Below, piece by piece: positions 16,398 to 23,605 of a DNA stretch of 26,911 nt. The stretch lies in contig JBKPFU010000198.1 of assembly GCA_046728975.1 (NCBI GenBank), positions 1 through 26,911 on the forward strand, written 5' to 3'. The position numbers were made by a program, and so were the translations under genes. The notes under the pieces were generated by a model. That model saw only the letters and a program-made list of their open reading frames with translations. It searched no databases and was not told the origin of the DNA. Within the stretch, counting starts at the first letter, position 1. The number at the start of each line of letters is the position of its first letter. The DNA comes from JBKPFU01 sp046728975 (GTDB lineage Bacteria > Actinomycetota > Thermoleophilia > Gaiellales > Gaiellaceae).

Positions 16398-17822
16398 TCA
16401 ACGCTCGGACACGTAGAGGAACCCGATGCACATCTCGTCCGAGGAGTTCTCGCCCCAGGTCACCATGCGCGGGCGCCGTCGCCTGCCGTTGATGAGCGGC
16501 TGGCCGCGCCGGCTGTTGTCGTGAACGCAGCGGATCGAGAGCCGTTCGCCCGGTGCGATCGTCTCCGGCTCGGCGAAGTAGTACTCGCGCTGCCAATCGA
16601 ACGCCCAACGGCGGATCGCGAGGAGAACCGCGCGCGCCCCCAATCGCTGAACTGCGATCTGGCCGCTCCTGCCGAGCCGGTGCATGTGCAGCAGCGCCGA
16701 GTGGACAACGACGCCCCGGCTCACGTCGAGCTCCCGGTCGAGGAACGGAACGACCTGACGCGGGTCGGCGGAGAACGTGTGAACGATGTTCCGTCGGCCG
16801 GCCGGGATCTGGAAGGTCGGCGGGCTGATCACCCACGCGAAGTTGACGAGCGGCATGTAGATCGCACGCTTGGCGACCGTATCGTCAAGCTTCAGCTCGA
16901 CAACCGAACGATCCGGCCTCGGTCGCGTCGATTCGAGGTTGTAGTGGACCTGCAGGATCAGCCGCGATCCGGGCAGGATGCGGATGCCCGTCCCCGAGGG
17001 GAAGTCCGTGCCGAACGACCCGGGAACCCAGCCGGCGAGGAACTGAGCCACGATTTCCTGCCCTCCCGTCAGGCTCGGTCCGCCGTAACAGCTGTAACCA
17101 GGTCGCCGGTCGGCTGCTTCCCAGGAGTCGACCGTCGACGCCTCGGCCGGAGAGGCCATGAAAAGGATCATGTGGTGGACCTCACGCCGCTGCCCCGGTT
17201 GGACGTTGAACCCAGTCACGTATTGGGCGCGGTTCGCGGTCCATGGCAGGACGAAGCAGCGGTAGTCGTCGCCGCCGGATCGGCGGCGGGGAGTGTACGC
17301 AGAGGGCATGGCCAGCCGCGCGTTGACGCGGCTGAGGTGCGGCGCCACGCTCGGGAGCGGCGGCGCGGCGCGCGCCGGATCGCCCTTCGGCCCACCCGTC
17401 GCGGCCCAGCGTGCGATCGTGGCTATCTGTGCGCCGGTCAGGGACGGGTCGTAGAGATACCGGCGGTAGCGGCTGTCGGCGCGCCAGGGCGGCATCAGGC
17501 GCCGGCGGACCGCGGAGGCGACCTCGGCGCGATGGAGGCGCGCTGCCCCGTACGTCGTGAGCGGGAACGGAGCGATGCCGCCGCGGTAGTGACACCCGGT
17601 GCAGCGGCCCTCGAGGATCGGCTTGACATCCTGGAAGTACGTCGGTTTCGACCGCGCCACATCCTCGGCGGCACCGCCTCGACTCGCGACGCCGAGCATC
17701 AGCACGAGGAATAGCGGCGAGAGCGCGAGCATCGCCCGCAGGACGCGCGAAGATCGACCGAGCGGCACATGGTGACGTTCGCACCGGGACATGACGGTGT
17801 CAATCGGCACGGCCCGACTCAA
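16398..17822 (-). CDS. Copper type II monooxygenase with N-terminal cytochrome c-like domain
   Basis: The product has 474 residues. A hydrophobic leader (about 28-46) exports it. A haem site, CTGCH (C74, C77, H78), lies in a cytochrome c-like region (FQDVKPILEGRCTGCHYRGG; MPPW with a possible axial Met). Residues 190-470 match the peptidylglycine/dopamine monooxygenase fold: H216-H217 in EVHHM, H293 in VHYN, H379 and H381 in LLHMHRLG, and M464 in EMCIGF as the CuM ligand. Such enzymes hydroxylate C-H bonds with two copper centres; the fused haem domain could deliver electrons in place of ascorbate. The substrate is unknown. The start may be one of several in the first 31 codons. Confidence 0.88.
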   Translation of the reverse strand: MSRAVPIDTVMSRCERHHVPLGRSSRVLRAMLALSPLFLVLMLGVASRGGAAEDVARSKPTYFQDVKPILEGRCTGCHYRGGIAPFPLTTYGAARLHRAEVASAVRRRLMPPWRADSRYRRYLYDPSLTGAQIATIARWAATGGPKGDPARAAPPLPSVAPHLSRVNARLAMPSAYTPRRRSGGDDYRCFVLPWTANRAQYVTGFNVQPGQRREVHHMILFMASPAEASTVDSWEAADRRPGYSCYGGPSLTGGQEIVAQFLAGWVPGSFGTDFPSGTGIRILPGSRLILQVHYNLESTRPRPDRSVVELKLDDTVAKRAIYMPLVNFAWVISPPTFQIPAGRRNIVHTFSADPRQVVPFLDRELDVSRGVVVHSALLHMHRLGRSGQIAVQRLGARAVLLAIRRWAFDWQREYYFAEPETIAPGERLSIRCVHDNSRRGQPLINGRRRRPRMVTWGENSSDEMCIGFLYVSER

Positions 17823-17857
17823 GCAAGCGCGTCGCGACGCCGATGCTGAGACGGCGT

Positions 17858-18043
17858 ATGGCGGCTGTCGACAGCATCCGGGGCGGTTTCGGCACGGGAC
17901 TTCGGGCGGAGCTCGAGCGCCGTGCTCACGAAGAGCAGAGCGTGGCGGCGTTTCCTGAGCCCGACGAGCCCCAGCCGGTCAGCCCGGAGCTCGTGCTCGT
18001 GTGCCCCGAGCTTCGCGCCGTCGAGCTCACGCGGCTGGCGTAG
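17858..18043 (+). CDS. Possible small protein (61 aa)
   Basis: ATG 17858, or the in-frame ATG 17843, opens a frame reading MAAVDSIRGGFG, an acidic stretch, then VSPELVLVCPELRAVELTRL. The SPELVLVxPELR pattern recalls short C-terminal tails seen in many actinobacterial membrane proteins, from memory. No clear ribosome site is visible. A convergent terminator follows 36 bases later, consistent with a transcript ending here. The minus strand here is also open, so the call is tentative. Confidence 0.4.
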   Translation: MAAVDSIRGGFGTGLRAELERRAHEEQSVAAFPEPDEPQPVSPELVLVCPELRAVELTRLA

Positions 18044-18078
18044 CGCAAGCATTCCGCCTCCGCCGGGATCCGTCAAAG

Positions 18079-18110
18079 GGACCGGGGGTCCTGCGGCAGC
18101 TCCCCGGTCC
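18079..18110. terminator. Terminator between the 61-aa ORF and bcp
   Basis: GGACCGGGG (18079-18087) and CCCCGGTCC (18102-18110) form a 9-bp stem over 14 bases, 19 bases beyond the bcp stop. Confidence 0.7.
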
Positions 18111-18128
18111 TGTTGAGTCCGGTTCGCG

Positions 18129-18569
18129 TCAGTCCGGGATCGCCGCGAGCACCTGCTCGGCGTGAGTATCCGGCTTGACGCGGTGCATGACCTGCGCGAC
18201 CTTGCCGTGGCGGTCGATGACGAAGGTCGAGCGCGCGTACGAGCTCTTGCCTTCCTGGGCGACTCCGTAGACGTCGCCGAGGGTTCGGTCGGGGTCGGCG
18301 AGCAGCGTGAAGGGCAGCCCGTACTTCTCCTTGAAGCGCTTGTGCGAGGACTCGGTGTCCGTGCTGACGCCGAGCACGACGACGCCGCGGTCGCCGAACA
18401 CCTCGTACGAGTCGCGAATTCCGCACGCTTGCGCCGTGCAGCCGGGCGTGCCGTCTTTGGGATAAAAATACAGTATGACGGGCCGCCCCCGAAAGGACGA
18501 GAGCGTGAGTGCCTCCCCCGAATCGCTGACCAAACTGAAGTCCGGTGCAGGATCACCTTCGGCGACCAT
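18129..18569 (-). CDS. bcp: Thioredoxin-dependent peroxiredoxin, Bcp/PrxQ type
   Basis: The protein has 146 residues from ATG 18569, set by GGGAGGGAGCC upstream and by the start of homology at VAEGDPAPDFSL. The peroxidatic cysteine C44 lies in YFYPKDGTPGCTAQACG, with C49 as the resolving cysteine (the atypical two-Cys arrangement of Bcp). The length is normal and the C-terminus complete. It reduces hydroperoxides with electrons from thioredoxin in the cytoplasm. Its ATG shares CCATGG with the recombinase start on the other strand, so nothing remains of a normal upstream region; its promoter must lie inside the mobile element or have been replaced. Confidence 0.93.
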   Translation of the reverse strand: MVAEGDPAPDFSLVSDSGEALTLSSFRGRPVILYFYPKDGTPGCTAQACGIRDSYEVFGDRGVVVLGVSTDTESSHKRFKEKYGLPFTLLADPDRTLGDVYGVAQEGKSSYARSTFVIDRHGKVAQVMHRVKPDTHAEQVLAAIPD

Positions 18570-19923
18570 GGCTCCCTCCCTGGCGCGGCGCGCCATCGGC
18601 GTCGTCCGTGTCTCCCGCGTCGGGGAGCGGAACGGCGAGCGTTTTGTAAGTCCGTCTGAGCAGCGCGAGCGTATCGAGAGCGCCTGTGCGCGCGACGGGC
18701 TCGAACTGGTGGACGTCATCGACGAGCTCGACGTCAGCGGCGGTGCCTCGCTCGAGCGTCGTCCCGGCCTCTCGCGCGCCGTCTCGATGGTGGAGGCGAA
18801 GGAGGCCGATGTCGTCGTGGTCGCCTACCTCGACCGCCTCGTCTGGTCCCTGGCCGTACAGCGCGATCTGCTCGAGCGGGTCGAGCGCGCCGGCGGCGCG
18901 ATCCTGGCCGTTGACGTGGGCGAGGTACGCGCGGACACGGCGACGCGCTGGCTCTCCTCGACGATGATGGGGATGGTCGCCGAATACCACCGACGGGTGA
19001 CCGCCGAGCGGACCGCCGATGCGAAACGGCGAGCCGTCGCCCGCGGCGTGCCGCCGTTCCCAAACGTGCCGCCTGGATACCGCCGTGGTAGCGAAGGCCA
19101 GCTGGAACCCGATCCCGAGCAATCTCCTGCCGTGGCCGAGGCGTTTCGGCTCCGCGCCGAGGGTGCAACAGTGATGCAGGTTCGCGATCACCTTCGTGCT
19201 CATGGGATCGCGCGCAGCTTCCACGGGACGACTGCGTTGCTCTGCTCTCGGATCGTGCTCGGCCAACTCCGCTTCGGCGAGACAGTCAATCCCGACTCAC
19301 ATCCGGCTATCGTCGAGCCGGGTCTATGGCAGCGTGTCCAGCGAATGTCATTGCCGCGAGGTCGCCGCGCGAAATCCGATCGTCTGCTCGCCCGCCTCGG
19401 CGTCCTGCGCTGTGCCACCTGCGGGTCGCGGATGGTGGTCGGCTCGACCGAGCAGAACGGCAAGCGCCACTGGTTCTATCGCTGCCCGCCGATAGGCGAT
19501 TGCCTGCGACGGGTGACGATCAGCGCCGACGTCGCCGAGCGCGTGGTCGTCGAGGCAGTGCAGGAACTTCTCGCCGATGTACAGCGAAGTGCCTCGGTCG
19601 AAGGCGGTGCCGAAGATGCTGGCCGCGAACTCGAGCGGCAGCAGGAGGCACTGGACAAGGCGATCCGCGCTTACGAAGGTCTGGAAGATGAGGAAGCGGC
19701 GCGCGACCGCCTTCAGGAGCTACGGGCGGCGCGCGACCACGCGCGTGAACGTTACGACGAGCTATGTGCTGCGGCGGGACCTGCGATCACCGTTACTGCC
19801 GGCGACTCGGACCTTCTCACCGTCGAGGAGCAACGCGCTCTGATCCGCGCCGTTGTCGATCGCGCTCTCGTTCGCCCCGGCCGAGGTTCCGACAGAATCA
19901 CCGTCGAGCCGCGCCGCCAGTAG
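18568..19923 (+). CDS. Large serine recombinase (site-specific integrase)
   Basis: The protein has 451 residues if ATG 18568 is used; GTG 18505 in the same frame has a possible AGGA site but would lie inside bcp. The resolvase domain (about 8-140) starts AIGVVRVSRVG with the nucleophilic serine at 16, then VSPSEQRERIESA and VVVAYLDRLVWS. A recombinase domain follows (GVPPFPNVPPGYRR, then AFRLRAEGATVMQVRDHL). The zinc ribbon has CATCG and YRCPPIGDC. A coiled coil (about 345-405) and a C-terminal tail complete the usual large-serine-integrase plan. It would catalyse attP x attB integration and, with a helper, excision. The gene sits at the very edge of the element, as is typical. Confidence 0.92.
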   Translation: MAPSLARRAIGVVRVSRVGERNGERFVSPSEQRERIESACARDGLELVDVIDELDVSGGASLERRPGLSRAVSMVEAKEADVVVVAYLDRLVWSLAVQRDLLERVERAGGAILAVDVGEVRADTATRWLSSTMMGMVAEYHRRVTAERTADAKRRAVARGVPPFPNVPPGYRRGSEGQLEPDPEQSPAVAEAFRLRAEGATVMQVRDHLRAHGIARSFHGTTALLCSRIVLGQLRFGETVNPDSHPAIVEPGLWQRVQRMSLPRGRRAKSDRLLARLGVLRCATCGSRMVVGSTEQNGKRHWFYRCPPIGDCLRRVTISADVAERVVVEAVQELLADVQRSASVEGGAEDAGRELERQQEALDKAIRAYEGLEDEEAARDRLQELRAARDHARERYDELCAAAGPAITVTAGDSDLLTVEEQRALIRAVVDRALVRPGRGSDRITVEPRRQ

Positions 19924-20180
19924 CCGACGCGCCGCCCGGGCGAGAATCTGCCGCGCCTCGACAGCGACTGAAGGCGGAAGCCGCTCGCTCATGTTGCCCG
20001 CTCGTCGGATCCGGCGAGAGAAATTTCGACTGGGCCGGGGTCATGCGAGTGTGGGTTTTTGCGATGGGTGCGTCCCTCCCCGGTGTGCGCGTTCATCACG
20101 TTTCCTGTGCCTCGCGCGCAAGTTCGGCGAGATGCTCGATCTCGTCCTCATCGTGCTCGAGCGGTCCGTTCTGAGCGCCC

Positions 20181-20234
20181 TCCGACGTTTCGGGCAAAGG
20201 TTCACGCTGCACCCCCTCCGACGTTTCGGGCAAA
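20181..20234 (-). repeat. Tandem pair of an 18-bp repeat, 3' end of the ATPase gene
   Basis: TCCGACGTTTCGGGCAAA occurs at 20181-20198 and 20217-20234, 36 bases apart. On the minus strand each codes for LPETSEG, giving a 12-residue protein repeat. The opposite orientation of the same 18-mer occurs twice near the gene's 5' end. Confidence 0.85.
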
Positions 20235-21354
20235 GCCTCCGAAGTCCAATACTCATGCGCGATTTCGGTCTGTTCGAAGAACCAGCGCCCACCGTCTTTG
20301 AACCTGCGCGCGAGCCGGGGGCGACCACGTCCTCGGCGACGCGGGCCGCCGTCCGCTCGGGTAGCCCAGTCTCCTCCTGGATCGTCGCCAGCGGGATCGG
20401 CTCGTCCTGACGGGCCAGGCAGTCGATCACCGAGCAGCGCACGGCCGGCACCGAGTTCCAGCCGAGCTTGCGAATCAGGCGCCACGCCTCCGCTTCGTCG
20501 ACGCCGATCGCGAGCGCGGCTGCGCCCAGTTGCGCCAACTGCTTGGCCAGGCGCGTCGGTGCCTCCGGTTCCGGCTGGTAGAGCAGTTCACGCGTGTAGC
20601 CGTCGCGGGCGACCCCCGAGCGAACGCGCGTGACGATATCGGTGAGCACGATCAGCGGCTCGATGAAGCTGTCGGGAAGTTCGAGCCGCCCGCAGTTGCG
20701 GAATTGCTCCAGGAAGTCGCCGACCGTCGCGCGGATACGTTGCCTGAGCTCCAGTTGGTGGCCGCGGCGGGCGAGCGAGCGGCAGGCGATATCGGCGCGC
20801 GGCACCTCCGGCATCCGATAGAGGCAGAAGCGCTCGCCCATGATCGCGAGGAAGCTGTGCTGCTCGTCGATGATCGGCGTCACGCCGGCGACGAGCCCGA
20901 GCTTCCCCTCCCACTCGAGCCGGAGGCCGTTGCCCAAGCTTTTCTCGGTCTTGCCGTCGGCAACCTCGCGCAGCTGACCGATGATTTGCGCTCGCGCTTC
21001 GCGGTGCATGGTGAGCACCGTGGTCAGGTCCTTGAAGGCGAGGATCCCGGAGGAACCGATCTGGAGCAGCAGCGAGGTCGGCTCGGCCTTGCGCTCAAAG
21101 CCGGAGATCAGCGTTTGCAGCGTCAGGCTTGAGAGTGGCCAAACACCGGGCGCCGACGTCAGGGAGGTGACGATCTCCGACTTCCCGCAGCCGCGCGGAC
21201 CGACGAGCAGTGGCCAGACGACGTCGCCTTAGGCGTAGTTGGCGACGATCCCCGCGAGCGCGATCAGGATGGCGCCGTGGTCGGGCAGGTGCAGCAGTTC
21301 GTCGAACGCAGCGAGGACGTCTTCAAGTCCGCATGGCGAGCCGAATTGGGCACG

Positions 21355-21406
21355 TTTGCCCGAAACGTCGGACCCCATATTGCTGGGCTTTGCCCAAAAC
21401 GTCGGA
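21355..21406 (+). repeat. Tandem pair of the same 18-bp repeat, inverted, 5' end of the ATPase gene
   Basis: TTTGCCCGAAACGTCGGA (21355-21372) and a copy with one change (21389-21406) lie 34 bases apart. They are in inverted orientation relative to 20181-20234. The 34-base spacing breaks the reading frame that a 36-base spacing would keep. Confidence 0.85.
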
Positions 21407-21410
21407 CCCG

Positions 21411-21896
21411 TCATGTGGCGGTCTCGGCACCGGCACGCCGCCGATGAAGGTGACGTTCTCGAAGTATTGGTTGTTCGGTACGTCCATCACGTGGCCCGCC
21501 TCCGGACGGGCGGGTCGGGGACTTCAAACGTTTTGAGCGAGTGGTGAAGGTCGTGTGCTCGAGCGCTTCGCCGATCTCGAAGGCGAGACCAACATCACCA
21601 TCGGCGAGGGCTTCGAGCATGCGCGCCACACGGGCCGCGGCGTCGCCGACGAGCTCGCGCACGGCCGCCACCCCCTCACAGAGGCGACGGCGGGCTAGTC
21701 GCTCAGGCGGTTCTGGGTCGTCGTCGCCTAATCGAGATGGAGCACGAGCACGCGCGGTGACGATGAGACGCGGCGACGACTGCGCCTCGCCCTCGATCTC
21801 GTCAAAGGTCGAATACGCGTCCCCGCCCTCCGCATCGGACACGGTGCCGCCCGTCGCCCGAACGGCCTCCACTTCAGCGGAGGACCACCGATCCAC
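21411..21896 (-). CDS. Hypothetical protein of the element
   Basis: This 161-residue frame lies upstream of the ATPase gene. The middle (STFDEIEGEAQSSPRLIVTA; RLCEGVAAVRELVGDAAARV) looks like real coding sequence with a long amphipathic helix. The last 45 residues (after HTTFTTRSKR) are arginine- and proline-rich and overlap the start of the ATPase frame, so the true end may lie near 21540 after a further lesion. No ribosome site is evident at ATG 21896. The family is not recognised. It is divergent from the RHH gene, whose promoter region lies between them. Confidence 0.4.
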   Translation of the reverse strand: MDRWSSAEVEAVRATGGTVSDAEGGDAYSTFDEIEGEAQSSPRLIVTARARAPSRLGDDDPEPPERLARRRLCEGVAAVRELVGDAAARVARMLEALADGDVGLAFEIGEALEHTTFTTRSKRLKSPTRPSGGGPRDGRTEQPILRERHLHRRRAGAETAT

Positions 21897-22033
21897 TCGT
21901 GCAACGTGCTGAACGAGGGCCCGGCAGCGTGCGTCGTCGTGGCCGTTTTCGGCAACGGGCCGAACAGACGAGCCACGACAACGACGCGAACGACTCTACA
22001 CAAACGCATCGGCTTATCGTCCGAGGACATCTC

Positions 22034-22039
22034 TATAAT
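22034..22039 (+). promoter_or_regulatory. Consensus -10 box of the RHH gene
   Basis: TATAAT stands eight bases before the ATG, which puts the transcription start at or next to the start codon (a leaderless mRNA). An imperfect inverted repeat (GTCGTCGTGG at 21933, CCACGACAAC at 21973) upstream could be an operator. Confidence 0.6.
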
Positions 22040-22047
22040 CTCTACTA

Positions 22048-22203
22048 ATGGATCGGATAAGCGAGAAGACGATCATCTCCGCGCCGGTGGCGACTGCGCA
22101 GCGTGACCATCTCGCACGCCTGGCCGCCGCGAACGAACGCAGCTTGAGCGGCGAGGTGAGGCGCGCGCTCGATTCTTACTTGCGCCTCGCCGGACCGTTA
22201 TGA
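22048..22203 (+). CDS. Ribbon-helix-helix (Arc/CopG-type) DNA-binding protein
   Basis: ATG 22048 to TGA 22203 gives 51 residues: a strand (EKTIISAPVA), then QRDHLARLAAANERSLSGEV and RRALDSYLRLAG. The strand-helix-turn-helix pattern, with a short NERS turn and SGEVRRAL in the second helix, is that of Arc/MetJ/CopG repressors. Such proteins bind operators as dimers of dimers, often as the regulator of a mobile element or an antitoxin. No ribosome site is present; a TATAAT box just upstream suggests leaderless translation. No toxin is obvious next to it. It is too short for most gene callers. Confidence 0.75.
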   Translation: MDRISEKTIISAPVATAQRDHLARLAAANERSLSGEVRRALDSYLRLAGPL

Positions 22204-22317
22204 AGATGCGGGCGGTCTCTCCTCCTCCTCTCTGCCGCCCGCAGCAGATCCCGCCGAGCGCGTCGAGACCTCCGAGGACTTGGTGAGGCAGTCGAGCTCG
22301 ACGCCGCTCGCGGGACA

Positions 22318-22951
22318 ATGACCGATCGCTACCGCGCAGGCGGAACGGCCAGGATCGTCGACGACGGGCGAGTGCGATCGGCGTCCGACGCGATCGCACA
22401 GGACGAAACGCCAGAGCTCAGGGACAAGGCCGCACCGCCGCTCGAGATCGTTCTCCACAGATCTACTCGCGCGCGAATCGGCGACGACCTGTTCGGGCTG
22501 ACCCGTTCAGACGGGCGGGAGGCCGGAGGCTTCCTCTTCGCAAGGTCATTCTGGGGGCTGGGATCGGCGCATCGAGATCACGGGAGTGACCCGCACGTGG
22601 GACGCGGTGCGAACGAGCTCGAGCATGTTCCTCGACACCAAGGCCTGGGCCTGCGCCGAGCAGGCGATCGAGCGCGAGGGGCGGGACGAGGTGATGGTCG
22701 GCTCCTGGCATTGCCATCCTGGAACACTCGATCGCAGGCCTTCTCACACGGATCTGCGTGGCTGGCTTTCGATGCTCGACTTCTGCGCGCGCCGGCGCCG
22801 TAGCTCCCAGGCGCACGTCGGCCTGATTTACAGCGCAGCCTATGACGCCTGGCGGGGCGAGTCGACGTGGGCGCGGCCGAAAGTATCCGCCTGGATCGTC
22901 AGGCGGGACGGGTGGGGAAGCTCCGTTTGCGAGCCCGCGAGGATCGTCTGA
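22318..22951 (+). pseudogene. JAMM/MPN (Mov34) zinc protease domain protein, one-base frameshift
   Basis: The first frame, from ATG 22318, gives about 80 residues ending in GREAGGFLFARSFWG, where the MPN glutamate (EAGGFLF) is found. After a run of five Gs near 22553-22561 the frame must step by one base, after which the protein continues as WDRRIEITGVTRTWDAV to VGSWHCHPGTLDRRPSHTD. The second part carries the exact JAMM motif HxHP-x7-S-x2-D. The combined protein would be about 210 residues and ends in TGA overlapping the next ATG. JAMM proteases cleave isopeptide or peptide bonds next to ubiquitin-like or sulphur-carrier proteins; no ubiquitin-like partner is visible here. The G-run makes a sequence error as likely as a real mutation. 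Confidence 0.75.
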
Positions 22952-23160
22952 TGCCCAGGTTGCGACCGAGGCCGAAGCCGAAGCCCAAGGCAAGCGCTCC
23001 CGAGATGGTGATCTGTATGGAGGCATTCAGGACTGGCCATGTTGGTCTGCTGTTCGAGCGTGGCCAGCAATTGCCGATCGATCATCCCGTGGTACAGGCG
23101 CACCCGGAGTCCTTCCGAGGACTCGTTCCGCTTACGACCGAGGAGGTGACGAATGGCTGA
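22951..23160 (+). CDS. Hypothetical small protein (69 aa) coupled to the JAMM gene
   Basis: ATG 22951 overlaps the JAMM stop (TGATG). The product starts with a proline- and lysine-rich tract (PRLRPRPKPKPKASAPE), then VICMEAFRTGHVGLLFERGQ, then DHPVVQAHPESFRGLVPL. The pattern GQQLPIDHPVVQAHPESF is one I associate with small proteins of actinobacterial mobile elements, but no function is known to me. The tight coupling to the JAMM gene suggests linked roles. Confidence 0.7.
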   Translation: MPRLRPRPKPKPKASAPEMVICMEAFRTGHVGLLFERGQQLPIDHPVVQAHPESFRGLVPLTTEEVTNG

Positions 23161-23284
23161 AAAGAATCCGTATAGCGATCAGCGACGGGAGCAGCACCCG
23201 GCGACGTTTAACGACAACCCGCCTGCGAAGACCGTGGCGAAAGCGCTGATCAACGCGAAGCAGCAGGTGGACAAGGCGAAGTAA
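23153..23284 (+). CDS. Hypothetical small protein (43 aa)
   Basis: ATG 23153 stands behind a near-perfect ribosome site (AGGAGGTGA) and overlaps the end of the previous gene. It reads MAEKNPYSDQRREQHPATFN, then DNPPAKTVAKALINAKQQVD, then KAK. It is hydrophilic and helix-forming at the C-terminus. The strong translation signal makes it real despite its size. The function is unknown. Confidence 0.7.
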   Translation: MAEKNPYSDQRREQHPATFNDNPPAKTVAKALINAKQQVDKAK

Positions 23285-23287
23285 CGG

Positions 23288-23512
23288 ATGTCGGCTCGCA
23301 GTCGAACATCGAAGGAACGTCGGCGTGGTCAAGCTCTGATCGCCGCCCATGTCGCTCTGCACGGTTGCACCTGCCCGGGCTATGGACGTCCAGCCCATCC
23401 GTCTCAAGATCTGACGGCTGACCACACGCTGCCAGTAGCGCGAGGTGGAGACGAGGAAGGTGCGATCACGCGTTCAGCCACCCCCATCCAGGTCTTCGCG
23501 AAACACACTTGA
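23288..23512 (+). CDS. HNH endonuclease, truncated
   Basis: The product has 74 residues from ATG 23288, four bases after the previous stop. It contains a first cysteine pair (GCTCPGYG), then DLTADHTLPVARGGDEEGAI, which matches the HNH core: DH provides the metal-bound general base, and PVARGGD is the typical loop. After EEGAI the expected C-x-x-C-N segment is absent; the frame ends TRSATPIQVFAKHT instead. The deletion removes the last metal ligand, so the nuclease is likely inactive. It marks the right end of the recognisable element. Confidence 0.7.
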   Translation: MSARSRTSKERRRGQALIAAHVALHGCTCPGYGRPAHPSQDLTADHTLPVARGGDEEGAITRSATPIQVFAKHT

Positions 23513-23533
23513 TCTGAGGCTCCAGCCTGAAAA

Positions 23534-23580
23534 CGACGAGCCGATGGTGCTTTAGACCTTTCGTCCCAACGGGCTCGTCG
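23534..23580 (+). terminator. Hairpin after the HNH gene
   Basis: CGACGAGCC (23534-23542) and GGCTCGTCG (23572-23580) form a 9-bp stem with a 29-base loop, 22 bases after the HNH stop. Confidence 0.5.
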
Positions 23581-23605
23581 GCTCAGGAACTCCGCAACTC
23601 GTTAA

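Larger units (their letters stand above)
20096..21487 (-). pseudogene. P-loop ATPase gene of the element, broken by two frameshifts and a stop
   Basis: The frame opens at ATG 21487 (MDVPNNQYFENVTFIGGVPV), shifts near 21370, continues as LEDVLAAFDELLHLPDHGA, meets an in-frame TAA at 21229-21231, then reads on as GDVVWPLLVGPRGCGKSE (Walker A) and GILAFKDLT (probable Walker B). A second shift at a C-run near 20320 leads to the tail DGGRWFFEQTEIAHEYW, ending at 20096. The two shifts cancel, so both ends share one frame. The ancestral product would be about 464 residues. A winged-helix-like segment (LATIQEETGLPERTAARVAE) precedes the tail. Function unknown, perhaps helicase or transfer ATPase of the element. 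Because no base is missing around the stop, it is decay or recoding, unless sequence errors account for all three. Confidence 0.65.
18568..23515. mobile_element. Small integrative element with a large serine recombinase
   Basis: The left end is placed at the bcp start, where the recombinase gene begins; the right end is placed just after the truncated HNH gene and before the terminators of the host gene at 23696, so it is approximate. The content fits a small integrative element: recombinase, P-loop ATPase (decayed), helix-rich unknown, RHH regulator, JAMM protease, small ORFs, HNH nuclease. Codon use and gene families differ from the secreted-enzyme genes on either side. I could not find convincing attL/attR direct repeats by eye; GGCTCC occurs near both ends but is too short to count. 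Confidence 0.65.

Noticed and set aside
16324..16836. A longer N-terminus for the secreted protein at 15802
   Set aside because: The extension is antisense-free shadow of the copper monooxygenase in another frame; a signal peptide begins at GTG 16323.
20181..21406. CRISPR array
   Set aside because: Only two pairs of an 18-mer in opposite orientation, within coding sequence and with no series of spacers.
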